Assembly: GCF_003217235.1 (NCBI RefSeq)
Contig: NZ_QJTF01000015.1
Span: forward strand, 30,774-94,773
Reading direction: 5' to 3'
DNA: 64,000 bases
From: Paramesorhizobium leguminum
Lineage (GTDB): Bacteria; Pseudomonadota; Alphaproteobacteria; Rhizobiales; Rhizobiaceae
Within the stretch, counting starts at the first letter, position 1; each line of letters begins with the position of its first letter. Under the pieces are notes generated by a model that did no database searches, was not told the origin of the DNA, and was given only the letters and a program-made list of their open reading frames with translations. This document shows positions 57,638-64,000 of the stretch, piece by piece. The position numbers and the translations under genes are program-made.

Positions 57638-58129
57638 ATGAGCGCTCCGGTCATCCCGCATATCAGCGTTCAGCGCGATGATTTCGACTTAGCACGTGAA
57701 ATTACAGCGCTGACAGCGGGCCGGACCGATATCGGCGCGGTGGTGACATTCAGCGGTTTATGCCGCGATGAAGGCGAAACGCTGGCCGCGCTGGAACTGG
57801 AGCATTACCCCGGCATGGCGGAAATGGAGATAGAGCGCATCGCCGGTGCGGCGCTCGAACGCTGGCCGCTTCTCGCCTTGCGTATCATCCACCGTCATGG
57901 AAAAATCCTGCCCGGGGAGAATATCGTCCTCGTCATCACCACCTCCGCGCATCGCCAGGCGGCATTCGAGGCAGCCTCGTTTCTCATGGACTTCCTGAAA
58001 ACCCGCGCGCCTTTCTGGAAGAAAGAGCATGCCCGCAATGGGCAGCCGGCAGGCTGGGTGGAACCCAAGGCAAGCGACGAAGGCGCGCAATTGCGATGGG
58101 ATGCGATCAAGCCAGGCAATGCAACTTGA
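57638..58129 (+). CDS. moaE: Molybdopterin synthase catalytic subunit
   Basis: Catalytic subunit (163 residues) that transfers sulfur from MoaD to form molybdopterin. Conserved: ITALTAGRTDIGAVVTFSGLCR, LELEHYPGMAEMEIERIA and the lysine site FWKKEHARNGQPAGWVE. Moves with moaD as an operon. Together they serve molybdoenzymes such as the oxidoreductase at 45-47 kb. Confidence 0.94.
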   Translation: MSAPVIPHISVQRDDFDLAREITALTAGRTDIGAVVTFSGLCRDEGETLAALELEHYPGMAEMEIERIAGAALERWPLLALRIIHRHGKILPGENIVLVITTSAHRQAAFEAASFLMDFLKTRAPFWKKEHARNGQPAGWVEPKASDEGAQLRWDAIKPGNAT

Positions 58130-58295
58130 AAAAACTGGCAAAGCGCTACCAAAAACTTGCCTGAAACCTTGCCCAAAAACTTGCAATGTCACAATTTGCA
58201 CACGAACATTTCACATCCATGAGAGTGGAGAATCGGCCTCTTTTGCAATGAGATTCGAGAGATACTCAAAAACAATAATAATTGCGGGAAACGAC

Positions 58296-59099
58296 ATGCG
58301 GCGCTTTCGGGCGAGTAAGATTTCGATGATGGGAGCAGCGGTGGCGGGGGTCGCCGCGCTTGCCGGTTTCACCCTGTTCGTGACGACTTCGCTTCCGACC
58401 TCAGGCATTGCGGCGGAAAAGACCATCCGTGGCGCGGTGTCTTATGAAAAGCAGGTCGCGCTGCCGCCGGAGGCCAATCTGCATGTACAACTGGCGGATA
58501 TTTCGCTGGCCGACGCGGGTGCGAAAATTGTGGCCGAGACGCGGGTTTCCCATATCGATCGCGGGCGCATTCCGTTCTCGCTCGATTTTGACAGCGACGA
58601 CCTCCTGCCCGGCCATACCTATGTGCTGCAAGCGCGCATCGCCGCAGGGGATACGCTCTGGTTCGTCAATGACCAGCAATACCGAGTCGATCCGATGCAA
58701 TTGCAAGAGCCGGTCAACATCGATGTCGTCGTGGTGCGAAAGGATGCCGAGGCGGCGCCAGACAGTCCCATCGGAGGTTCCAACTGGCTCGTGGAGGATA
58801 TTTTCGGCGCTGGCGTGATCGACAATGCGCAGACAACGCTGACCATCGGCGACGGTGGCGAAGTGAACGGCTCGAGCGGCTGCAACCGCTATTTCACCAA
58901 GGCGTCATTTTCCGCCGACACGCTTTCGTTTGCCGAGGTCGGCTCCACCTATCTGCAATGCCCGCCGGCGCTGATGAACCAGGAAAGCAAGTTCTTCGAC
59001 GCACTGGGCAAGACGAGGGCTTACAAGGTCGATATGGGGAAGCTCTTGCTGCTCGACGACAAGGGAAAAGAGATTTTGCGGCTGACGCAGAATGGTTGA
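58296..59099 (+). CDS. YbaY-like plus META-domain protein, exported
   Basis: A 267-residue precursor: membrane/signal segment (about 8-32), a YbaY-type beta-barrel-like domain (about 38-135; RGAVSYEKQVALPPEANLHVQL, FSLDFDSDDLLPGHTYVLQAR) and a C-terminal META/HslJ domain (about 155-265; WLVEDIFGAGVIDNAQTTLTI, GSSGCNRYFTKASF). This fusion occurs in other rhizobia. META proteins are linked to novobiocin and envelope stress; function unknown. GGGA stands six bases before the ATG at 58296; a longer open frame to 58029 overlaps moaE and is ignored. Confidence 0.82.
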   Translation: MRRFRASKISMMGAAVAGVAALAGFTLFVTTSLPTSGIAAEKTIRGAVSYEKQVALPPEANLHVQLADISLADAGAKIVAETRVSHIDRGRIPFSLDFDSDDLLPGHTYVLQARIAAGDTLWFVNDQQYRVDPMQLQEPVNIDVVVVRKDAEAAPDSPIGGSNWLVEDIFGAGVIDNAQTTLTIGDGGEVNGSSGCNRYFTKASFSADTLSFAEVGSTYLQCPPALMNQESKFFDALGKTRAYKVDMGKLLLLDDKGKEILRLTQNG

Positions 59100-59149
59100 T
59101 GCGTATTTTTTAGAATTTTGTGGAAAAAGAAGCCGGAATTCACTAATAT

Positions 59150-59168
59150 GGCTAAGTTAGCTAATTAG
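59150..59168. promoter_or_regulatory. Operator-like repeats before the VapBC pair
   Basis: Overlapping palindromes ctaagttag and ttagctaa (ggctaagttagctaattag), 10-28 bp before the antitoxin start; the ribosome site taggag follows directly. Likely autoregulation site. Confidence 0.55.
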
Positions 59169-59177
59169 GAGACTGGC

Positions 59178-59411
59178 ATGCAAGTCACAATCCATGCAGC
59201 CAAAACAAATCTTTCCAAATTGATCGAGGCGGCAATAGGCGGGGAAGAGGTCGTAATCGCCAAAGGCAAACGTCCTGTGGCAAAGATCATTCCAATCCCG
59301 CAAACAGGATTTATCATCGGCGTTTTGAAAGATGAGCTTGCCGGGACCTCTCCCGATTTCTTCGAGCCGATGGACGAGGCTGACCTTGCGCTTTGGGAAG
59401 GGTCCGAGTGA
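59178..59411 (+). CDS. Phd/YefM-type antitoxin
   Basis: A 77-residue antitoxin with the Phd fold: MQVTIHAAKTNLSKLIEAAIGGEEVVIAKGKRPVAKIIPI, then an acidic tail (DFFEPMDEADLALWEG). TAGGAG precedes the ATG by six bases. Stop overlaps the GTG start of the toxin. Confidence 0.9.
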   Translation: MQVTIHAAKTNLSKLIEAAIGGEEVVIAKGKRPVAKIIPIPQTGFIIGVLKDELAGTSPDFFEPMDEADLALWEGSE

Positions 59412-59809
59412 AGCATATTCTGCTGGATACCCATACCTGGGCATGGGCCATGAGCGGGGATGGTCGTCTGTCAGCCAAAGCAACTGATATCATCGAGGGC
59501 GCTGAAAATGTCTATATCAGCCCTATCAGCCTGTTCGAAATCGGTCAAAAAGTGCGTCTCGGCAAATGGCCGGAAATGAAACCGCTGCTTGACCGGCTGG
59601 TCGGGCTGATCGATGAACAAGGCGGACGGGTTGCCGAATTGTCTCCGGCGATTGCGCTAACCGCCGCTACGCTGGATTGGGCGCACCGCGATCCCTTTGA
59701 TCGGATTTTAGGCGCCACGGCACTCGATAAAAAGCTCGTTCTGGTTTCAGCCGACGCCATTTTTGACGAATTGTCTAATGAGCCCGGCTGGAGTGGCAGG
59801 GTCTGGTAA
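59408..59809 (+). CDS. VapC-type toxin (PIN domain)
   Basis: A 133-residue PIN nuclease: KHILLDTHTWAWAM, SPISLFEIGQKV, HRDPFDRILGATAL (Asp) and SADAIFDELSNE. GTG at 59408 overlaps the antitoxin stop; a TTG at 59393 is less likely. The gene is convergent with ndk across a shared terminator. Confidence 0.9.
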   Translation: MKHILLDTHTWAWAMSGDGRLSAKATDIIEGAENVYISPISLFEIGQKVRLGKWPEMKPLLDRLVGLIDEQGGRVAELSPAIALTAATLDWAHRDPFDRILGATALDKKLVLVSADAIFDELSNEPGWSGRVW

Positions 59810-59843
59810 AAAAATCCAAGCCCGCCGTTTCCGGCGGGCTTGG
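59808..59843 (-). terminator. Intrinsic terminator after ndk
   Basis: Stem ccaagcccgccg / cggcgggcttgg (59816-59843) followed on the minus strand by a T7 tract. It begins about 20 bp past the ndk stop. Confidence 0.9.
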
Positions 59844-59864
59844 CATTTCAAGCGACTTGAAAAA

Positions 59865-60287
59865 TCAGCCGACGATTTCCGTGCCGGAGAACCAGTAGGC
59901 GATTTCCTCGGCGGCGGTTTCAGGGGCGTCCGAGCCGTGGACCGAATTTTCGCCGATGGAGAGCGCGAAGGTCTTGCGGATCGTGCCTTCGTCGGCATTG
60001 GCGGGGTTGGTGGCGCCCATGATTTCGCGGTTTTTCAGGATGGCGTTCTCGCCTTCCAGAACCTGGACGACCGTCGGGCCGGAGATCATGGTCTCGACCA
60101 GCTCGCCGAAGAAGGGGCGTTCCTTATGGACGGCGTAGAAGCCCTCGGCCTCGCGGCGGCTCATCCATACGCGCCTGGAAGCGACAACGCGCAGGCCTGC
60201 GTCTTCGAGCATCTTGGTAATCGCACCAGTCAGGTTGCGCTTCGTTGCATCGGGCTTGATCATCGAAAAAGTGCGTTCAATCGCCAT
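59865..60287 (-). CDS. ndk: Nucleoside diphosphate kinase
   Basis: Transfers gamma-phosphate among nucleoside triphosphates through a phosphohistidine. The 140 residues begin [18 protein letters not shown]; the active-site segment is [17 protein letters not shown] with the catalytic His. AAAGG lies eight bases before the ATG at 60287; the open frame to 60356 lacks conservation. Divergent from the TetR gene. Confidence 0.96.
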   Translation of the reverse strand: MAIERTFSMIKPDATKRNLTGAITKMLEDAGLRVVASRRVWMSRREAEGFYAVHKERPFFGELVETMISGPTVVQVLEGENAILKNREIMGATNPANADEGTIRKTFALSIGENSVHGSDAPETAAEEIAYWFSGTEIVG

Positions 60288-60380
60288 ATCGGAAACCTTT
60301 GTCTTCTTATTGAGGGAAGGTGCGGCTCCTATAGCGGCGCGCTGCTCCCTTGCCAAGGGCCTGTGGCGCGACAGGGGACG

Positions 60381-60431
60381 TTGACAGACTAGGACAATTG
60401 ACCTAAAAATTACTTTAGGACAACTGACCTA
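60381..60431 (+). promoter_or_regulatory. Promoter with twin operators for the TetR-YciI unit
   Basis: Consensus -35 TTGACA (60381-60386), 17-base spacer, then TAAAAA as -10 (60404-60409). Two near-identical 16-bp sites, taggacaattgaccta (60390-60405) and taggacaactgaccta (60416-60431), period 26, each an almost perfect palindrome TAGGnCAATTGnCCTA. One lies between -35 and -10, the other just downstream; both would block polymerase when bound by the TetR protein encoded 17 bp away. Confidence 0.8.
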
Positions 60432-60447
60432 GAGAAGCAGCACCAAC

Positions 60448-61050
60448 ATGGCAAATCGGGCGACACGCGAGGAGATTGTCGGCGTAGCGGATGATCTGTT
60501 CTATCGCAGGGGATATGAGCACACGTCCTTTGCGGACATCGCCGATGTCGTGAAGATTTCGCGCGGCAATTTCTATCACCATTTCAAAACCAAGGACGAC
60601 ATTCTGGACGCGGTGATCCAGAAGCGCCTGGCGGATCGGCGGGCGATGCTCGACCGGTGGGAAATCGACGGCAAGACCCCGGAGGAACGGATCAGCCGCT
60701 TCATCGACATCCTCATCGTCAATGGCGAAAAGATCAAACGGTATGGATGCCCGATCGGCACGCTGACCAGCGAGCTTGCGAAGCTGAACCATGCAGCGCA
60801 GGCGGACGCCAACGGGCTGTTTGCCCTGTTTCGAACATGGCTTCGCGATCAGTTCGCCGCGCTTGGCCGGAAAGCCGACGCGGATGCGCTTGCGATGCAT
60901 CTTCTTGTCCAAAGCCAAGGCGTCGCGACCCTTTTCAATGCCTTTCAGGATCAGGATTTCGTCGAGCGGGAGGTTTCCGGGATGAAGGAATGGCTGAGGG
61001 ATATTGCGGCTGGGGGTTCCGCAGGCATAGCCCGAATCCGGACGGTCTGA
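60448..61050 (+). CDS. TetR/AcrR-family transcriptional repressor
   Basis: A 200-residue regulator: N-terminal HTH (about 5-50; FADIADVVKISRGNFYHHFKTKDDIL) and a ligand-binding helical domain with GCPIGTLTSELAKLN (TetR_C-type; Cys100 is a possible sensor). It probably represses its own promoter through the twin operators upstream and regulates the YciI-like gene 36 bp downstream. Inducer unknown. Confidence 0.9.
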   Translation: MANRATREEIVGVADDLFYRRGYEHTSFADIADVVKISRGNFYHHFKTKDDILDAVIQKRLADRRAMLDRWEIDGKTPEERISRFIDILIVNGEKIKRYGCPIGTLTSELAKLNHAAQADANGLFALFRTWLRDQFAALGRKADADALAMHLLVQSQGVATLFNAFQDQDFVEREVSGMKEWLRDIAAGGSAGIARIRTV

Positions 61051-61086
61051 AATCTCAATTTCTTACAATTCAAAAACGGAGCGCAG

Positions 61087-61374
61087 ATGTTCATTATATT
61101 CCTGAGATTTTCCGACAACCGCGCACAGGCGGCCCAATTCATGGAAGGCCACAATGCCTGGGTCAAAAGAGGCTTTGACAGCGGGATTTTTCTTCTAGCC
61201 GGTAACCTCCAGCCGAACGCGGGCGGTGCGATCTTCGCGCACAATATCGACCGAGAGGCTCTTGATATGCTGGTACAGGAAGACCCGTTCGTGGCGGAGC
61301 GGGTGGTTAGCGCCGAGATTCATGAAGTCACACCGGGGCGCGTCGATGAGCGTCTTCTCTTTCTGAAGGGATAA
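61087..61374 (+). CDS. YciI-like protein
   Basis: A 95-residue protein of the YCII/dimeric alpha-beta barrel type: FIIFLRFSDNRAQAAQFMEGHNAW with the conserved His, FLLAGNLQPNAGGAIFAHN, and DPFVAERVVSAEIHEV (Asp-Pro-Phe, typical of the family). YciI proteins are small enzymes or binding proteins of uncertain substrate. Co-transcribed with the TetR gene, hence a likely target of its control. Confidence 0.85.
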   Translation: MFIIFLRFSDNRAQAAQFMEGHNAWVKRGFDSGIFLLAGNLQPNAGGAIFAHNIDREALDMLVQEDPFVAERVVSAEIHEVTPGRVDERLLFLKG

Positions 61375-61451
61375 CCGAAAGGGCCGCTTTTCCGACAAAG
61401 CAGCCCCGCCGCATCTTGCGAAACAGGCGTTTCCCGTGCAAAAGCGCGGGC

Positions 61452-63341
61452 ATGCTTATATTGAACGACATTTCCGTGCGCATGGCCGGACGCCTTTTGA
61501 TTGACCACGCCAGCGTGACGCTGCCTTCGGGATCGAAGACCGGCTTCGTCGGCCGCAACGGCACCGGCAAATCCACCCTCTTCCGCGTCATCACCGGCGA
61601 TCTCGCGCCGGAGACCGGCGATTTCTCGCTGCCGAAGAACACGCGCATCGGCCAGGTGGCGCAGGAAGCGCCGGGGACCGAGGAACCGCTGATCGAAATC
61701 GTGCTGAAGGCGGACAAAGAGCGCACGGCGCTGCTTGCAGAAGCCGAGACCGCGACCGACCCGCACCGCATCGCCGATATCCACATGCGCCTCGCCGATA
61801 TCGACGCGCATTCAGCGGAAGCGCGCGCGGGCGCGATCCTCTCCGGCCTCGGGTTTGACGCAGAGGCGCAACGGCGCCCAGCCTCGTCCTTTTCCGGCGG
61901 CTGGCGGATGCGCGTGGCGCTTGCCGCCGTTCTCTTCTCGGAGCCGGATCTGCTTCTCCTCGACGAGCCGACCAACTATCTCGATCTCGAAGGCACGCTC
62001 TGGCTTGAAGATTACGTGCGGCGCTATCCGCACACCGTCATCCTCATCAGCCACGACCGCGATTTGCTCAACTCCGCCGTCAACTCGATCATGCATCTCG
62101 ACCAGCGGAAGCTCACCTTCTGGCGCGGCGGCTACGACCAGTTCGAACGCCAGCGTTCCGAGATGATCGAATTGCAGCAGAAGCAGCGCGTCAAGCAGGA
62201 GAAGCAGCGCGAGCATATGGAGGCGTTTGTCGAACGCTTCCGCGCCAAGGCCTCCAAGGCGCGGCAGGCGCAATCGCGATTGAAGGCGTTGCAGAAGCTG
62301 AAGCCGATTGCCGCCCATATAGACGATCATGTGCAGCCCTTCACCTTTCCGGATGCGGAAAAGAAGGCGGCATCACCCATCATCGCGCTGGAAAGCGCCG
62401 ATGTCGGCTATACGCCGGGCAAGCCGGTGCTGCGCGATCTATCCTTGCGCATCGACAATGACGACCGCATCGCGCTGCTCGGCTCCAACGGCAACGGCAA
62501 ATCGACGCTCGCCAAGCTGCTGGGCGGCAGGCTGCCGCCCGAAACGGGGCGGCTGACCGTCTCGCCCAATCTCAAGGTCTCCTTTTTCGCGCAGCACCAA
62601 CTCGACGATCTCGTGCCTGATGACAACGCCATCGAGCATGTGCGCAAGCTGATGCCCGACCAGCCGGAAGCAAAGGTGCGTTCGCGCGTGGCGCGGATGG
62701 GGCTTTCCACCGAAAAGATGATGACGCCCGCCAAGGACCTCTCGGGCGGCGAAAAGGCGCGTCTCCTGATGGGGCTCGCGACCTTCCACGGGCCGAACCT
62801 GCTGATTCTCGACGAGCCGACCAACCATCTGGATATCGACAGCCGCGAGGAACTCGTCCACGCGCTCAACGGCTTCAATGGCGCGGTCATTCTCATCGCC
62901 CACGACAGGCATCTGATCGAAGCGACGATGGACCGGCTCTGGCTGGTGCGCGGCGGTGAAGTGAAGGCCTATGACGGCGATCTGGAGGATTACCGCTCGC
63001 TGGTTCTGTCCGACAGCCGCTCCGGCGGTGGCGGCGGGAAATCTGCCAATCAGGGGCCGAAAGTCTCCAAGGCCGACCAACGCCGCCTCGCCGCGCAGAA
63101 GCGGGAAGCACTGAAGCCCTTGCAGAAACGGATCAATGAAGCCGAGGCCCTGGTGCAGAAGCTGAACAAGAAGATCGAGGGCCTGCAGGCGCAGCTCGAC
63201 GATCCCGAGCTTTATGGTCAGGACGCGTCGAAGGTCACCGCAATCACGCGCGATATCGCCAAGGCGAAGGTGGAACTCGCTCAAGCGGAGGAGAAGTGGA
63301 TGGCGCTTTCGGCGGAGTATGAGACGGCGATGGCGGAGTGA
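61452..63341 (+). CDS. ABC-F family ATPase (YheS/Uup-like)
   Basis: A 629-residue soluble tandem ATPase acting at the ribosome (translation factor or antibiotic protection) rather than in transport. Two ABC cassettes: Walker A GRNGTGKST (about 36) and GSNGNGKST (about 345), signatures SFSGGWRMR and LSGGEKARL, Walker B LLLLDEPTNYLD and LLILDEPTNHLD, linked by a charged coiled-coil (about 240-305). The C-terminal region (about 540-629) is a lysine-rich coiled coil. The ATG at 61452 is the family start; the TTG at 61416 would add 12 non-conserved residues. Confidence 0.92.
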   Translation: MLILNDISVRMAGRLLIDHASVTLPSGSKTGFVGRNGTGKSTLFRVITGDLAPETGDFSLPKNTRIGQVAQEAPGTEEPLIEIVLKADKERTALLAEAETATDPHRIADIHMRLADIDAHSAEARAGAILSGLGFDAEAQRRPASSFSGGWRMRVALAAVLFSEPDLLLLDEPTNYLDLEGTLWLEDYVRRYPHTVILISHDRDLLNSAVNSIMHLDQRKLTFWRGGYDQFERQRSEMIELQQKQRVKQEKQREHMEAFVERFRAKASKARQAQSRLKALQKLKPIAAHIDDHVQPFTFPDAEKKAASPIIALESADVGYTPGKPVLRDLSLRIDNDDRIALLGSNGNGKSTLAKLLGGRLPPETGRLTVSPNLKVSFFAQHQLDDLVPDDNAIEHVRKLMPDQPEAKVRSRVARMGLSTEKMMTPAKDLSGGEKARLLMGLATFHGPNLLILDEPTNHLDIDSREELVHALNGFNGAVILIAHDRHLIEATMDRLWLVRGGEVKAYDGDLEDYRSLVLSDSRSGGGGGKSANQGPKVSKADQRRLAAQKREALKPLQKRINEAEALVQKLNKKIEGLQAQLDDPELYGQDASKVTAITRDIAKAKVELAQAEEKWMALSAEYETAMAE

Positions 63342-63415
63342 GGCATCGAGGGGCTTGTTTACCCGACTAAATGGTCCATATGGTCATTATAAGCACCATG
63401 ACCAGGAGGCGAGCA

Positions 63416-63577
63416 ATGCAACCACGAAACGACAAGCCGAGTGTTGTTCTCTCCCCCAAAGAGGCGCGACGAAAGACCGTACGCGTGGGTACGCTTGCGG
63501 AGTTCCTTATGAAATCGCCACTATGCGACGCTGATTTGGATGTAAAGCGTCAACGCGACGAACCAAAAGATGGCTAG
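63416..63577 (+). CDS. Small protein of unknown function, orphan-antitoxin-like
   Basis: A 53-residue basic/polar protein with a perfect AGGAGG six bases before the ATG at 63416, so it is probably translated. The region just upstream (catatggtcattataagcacc) is AT-rich with short repeats like toxin-antitoxin promoters. The sequence (VVLSPKEARRKTVRVGTLAEFLM) resembles no family I can name. No toxin gene follows; it may be an orphan antitoxin or the residue of a broken module. Downstream lies transposon debris. Confidence 0.5.
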   Translation: MQPRNDKPSVVLSPKEARRKTVRVGTLAEFLMKSPLCDADLDVKRQRDEPKDG

Positions 63578-63681
63578 AATAGCGGGAAATGCTAAGCTCA
63601 CATCTAGAGAGCTTCCTCTTTTGGTGGGATCGCTTGGTGTCCTTTTGCGCCGTTGTCGTGAATGGATAGGTTGAGGCATGG

Positions 63682-63704
63682 ATTCCTGTGACAAGCACAG
63701 GAAT
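63682..63704. repeat. attcctgtg / cacaggaat palindrome
   Basis: Nine-base perfect arms around acaag. This motif and its flanks (gtcattcctgtgcttgtcacaggaatcc on the minus strand) are a dispersed palindrome of rhizobial genomes. The 217-bp gap around it (63578-63794) shows no gene. Confidence 0.75.
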
Positions 63705-63794
63705 GACGGGTGGCGATGTTTTTTCCTCTAGCGGGAACCGTTCTTTCCAAGCAGAAATGTTGGAATTTAGCCGTTAACAGCAAACCTTCCGTCA

Positions 63795-64000
63795 TCAAGT
63801 CAGTTGCGGTTTGGGAGCGATTTGGTCACGGATGCGGGCGTTTGCGCGGATGATGATCTTTCGCATGATGGCTGCAAGAGCGAGGCGCTTTGGCTTCCCG
63901 GCTTTGAGGAATGCCTTGTATGCCGCGGCCAGATCATTTTTGCCGCGGATGGCGGTCAGGGCTGCGATGAAGAGCATCGGCCTGATGTGACGGCGCCCGC
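63795..64000 (-). CDS. IS110-family transposase, C-terminal end
   Basis: About 68 codons of the C-terminal IS116/IS110/IS902 domain: GRRHIRPMLFIAALTAIRGKN, then AAYKAFLKAGKPKRLALAAIMRK, the family ending. The gene is read leftward and continues beyond the window edge, so it cannot be told whether it is complete. It marks a mobile region at the end of the window. Confidence 0.85.
   Translation of the reverse strand, partial: GRRHIRPMLFIAALTAIRGKNDLAAAYKAFLKAGKPKRLALAAIMRKIIIRANARIRDQIAPKPQLT

Overview
The window looks like a chromosomal segment of an alphaproteobacterium of the Hyphomicrobiales, most likely close to Brucella/Ochrobactrum. The strongest pointers are a 213-residue Omp25-type outer-membrane protein, a leucyl/arginyl-tRNA protein transferase of the Bpt type, an LdtR plus L,D-transpeptidase pair, HdaA with its N-terminal clamp-binding motif, an AapJQMP amino-acid transporter, and 'mitochondrial-type' complex I accessory proteins. 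No rRNA and no CRISPR array were seen. Two tRNA genes are present (Pro-UGG, Arg-UCU). The assignment is from family recognition only; no database search was run.

Layout. 0-5 kb: leftward vitamin B2 / one-carbon cluster (glyA, nrdR, ribD, ribE, start of ribH) and a GT2 glycosyltransferase. 5-7.5 kb: Tat-exported L,D-transpeptidase and its MarR-type regulator LdtR, separated by a terminator and a 76-bp tandem duplication. 7.6-18 kb: valine-catabolism hydrolase, hemB, RDD protein, bpt, a small four-helix-bundle gene nested in a repeat hairpin, parC, a secreted protein, aspS. 18-26 kb: rnd, isochorismatase plus GlxA-type regulator, CAAX protease, ppx-ppk with a PhoB box. 26-40 kb: efflux pair, zinc-finger protein, flavin monooxygenase, VapBC, aapJQMP, metC, two tRNAs, cold-shock protein and envelope proteins. 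40-44 kb: hdaA, AI-2E permease, purMN. 44-53 kb: an accessory stretch with VbhA/Fic, Phd/VapC and VapBC modules, a molybdopterin oxidoreductase, rlmJ, RNase T2, GST and omp25. 53-64 kb: short-chain reductase-uvrC-pgsA-moaD-moaE run, META-domain protein, another VapBC, ndk, a self-regulated TetR/YciI pair, an ABC-F ATPase and the end of an IS110-type transposase.

How the pieces work together. The core genes form compact, often 4-bp-overlapping operons (ribD/ribE, ppk-ppx, AI-2E permease-hdaA, purM-purN, SDR-uvrC, moaD-moaE, aapJ-Q-M-P). Accessory material sits between them: four complete type II toxin-antitoxin or Fic modules plus one more VapBC, a broken higA relic beside tRNA-Arg, and several repeat families. 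The repeats fall into distinct classes: (1) 8-bp or 7-bp tandem repeats arranged as inverted arms of large hairpins (four loci); (2) a 42-bp 'gcatgatc...gatcatgc' palindrome (four copies plus a derivative); (3) 'agagcgg...ccgctct' hairpins; (4) 120-170 bp long inverted repeats.

The most unusual candidate is the locus at 11807-12262: a gene for a four-helix-bundle (S23/Avd-like) protein sits in the loop between complementary (gggcagta)n arms. The same arms and the same border sequences recur at 19349-19457 around only about 40 bp of unrelated sequence, and a variant recurs at 18085-18188. This looks like a loaded and an empty form of one element family. The second is a VbhA-Fic pair with altered key motifs and an intrinsic terminator between antitoxin and toxin.
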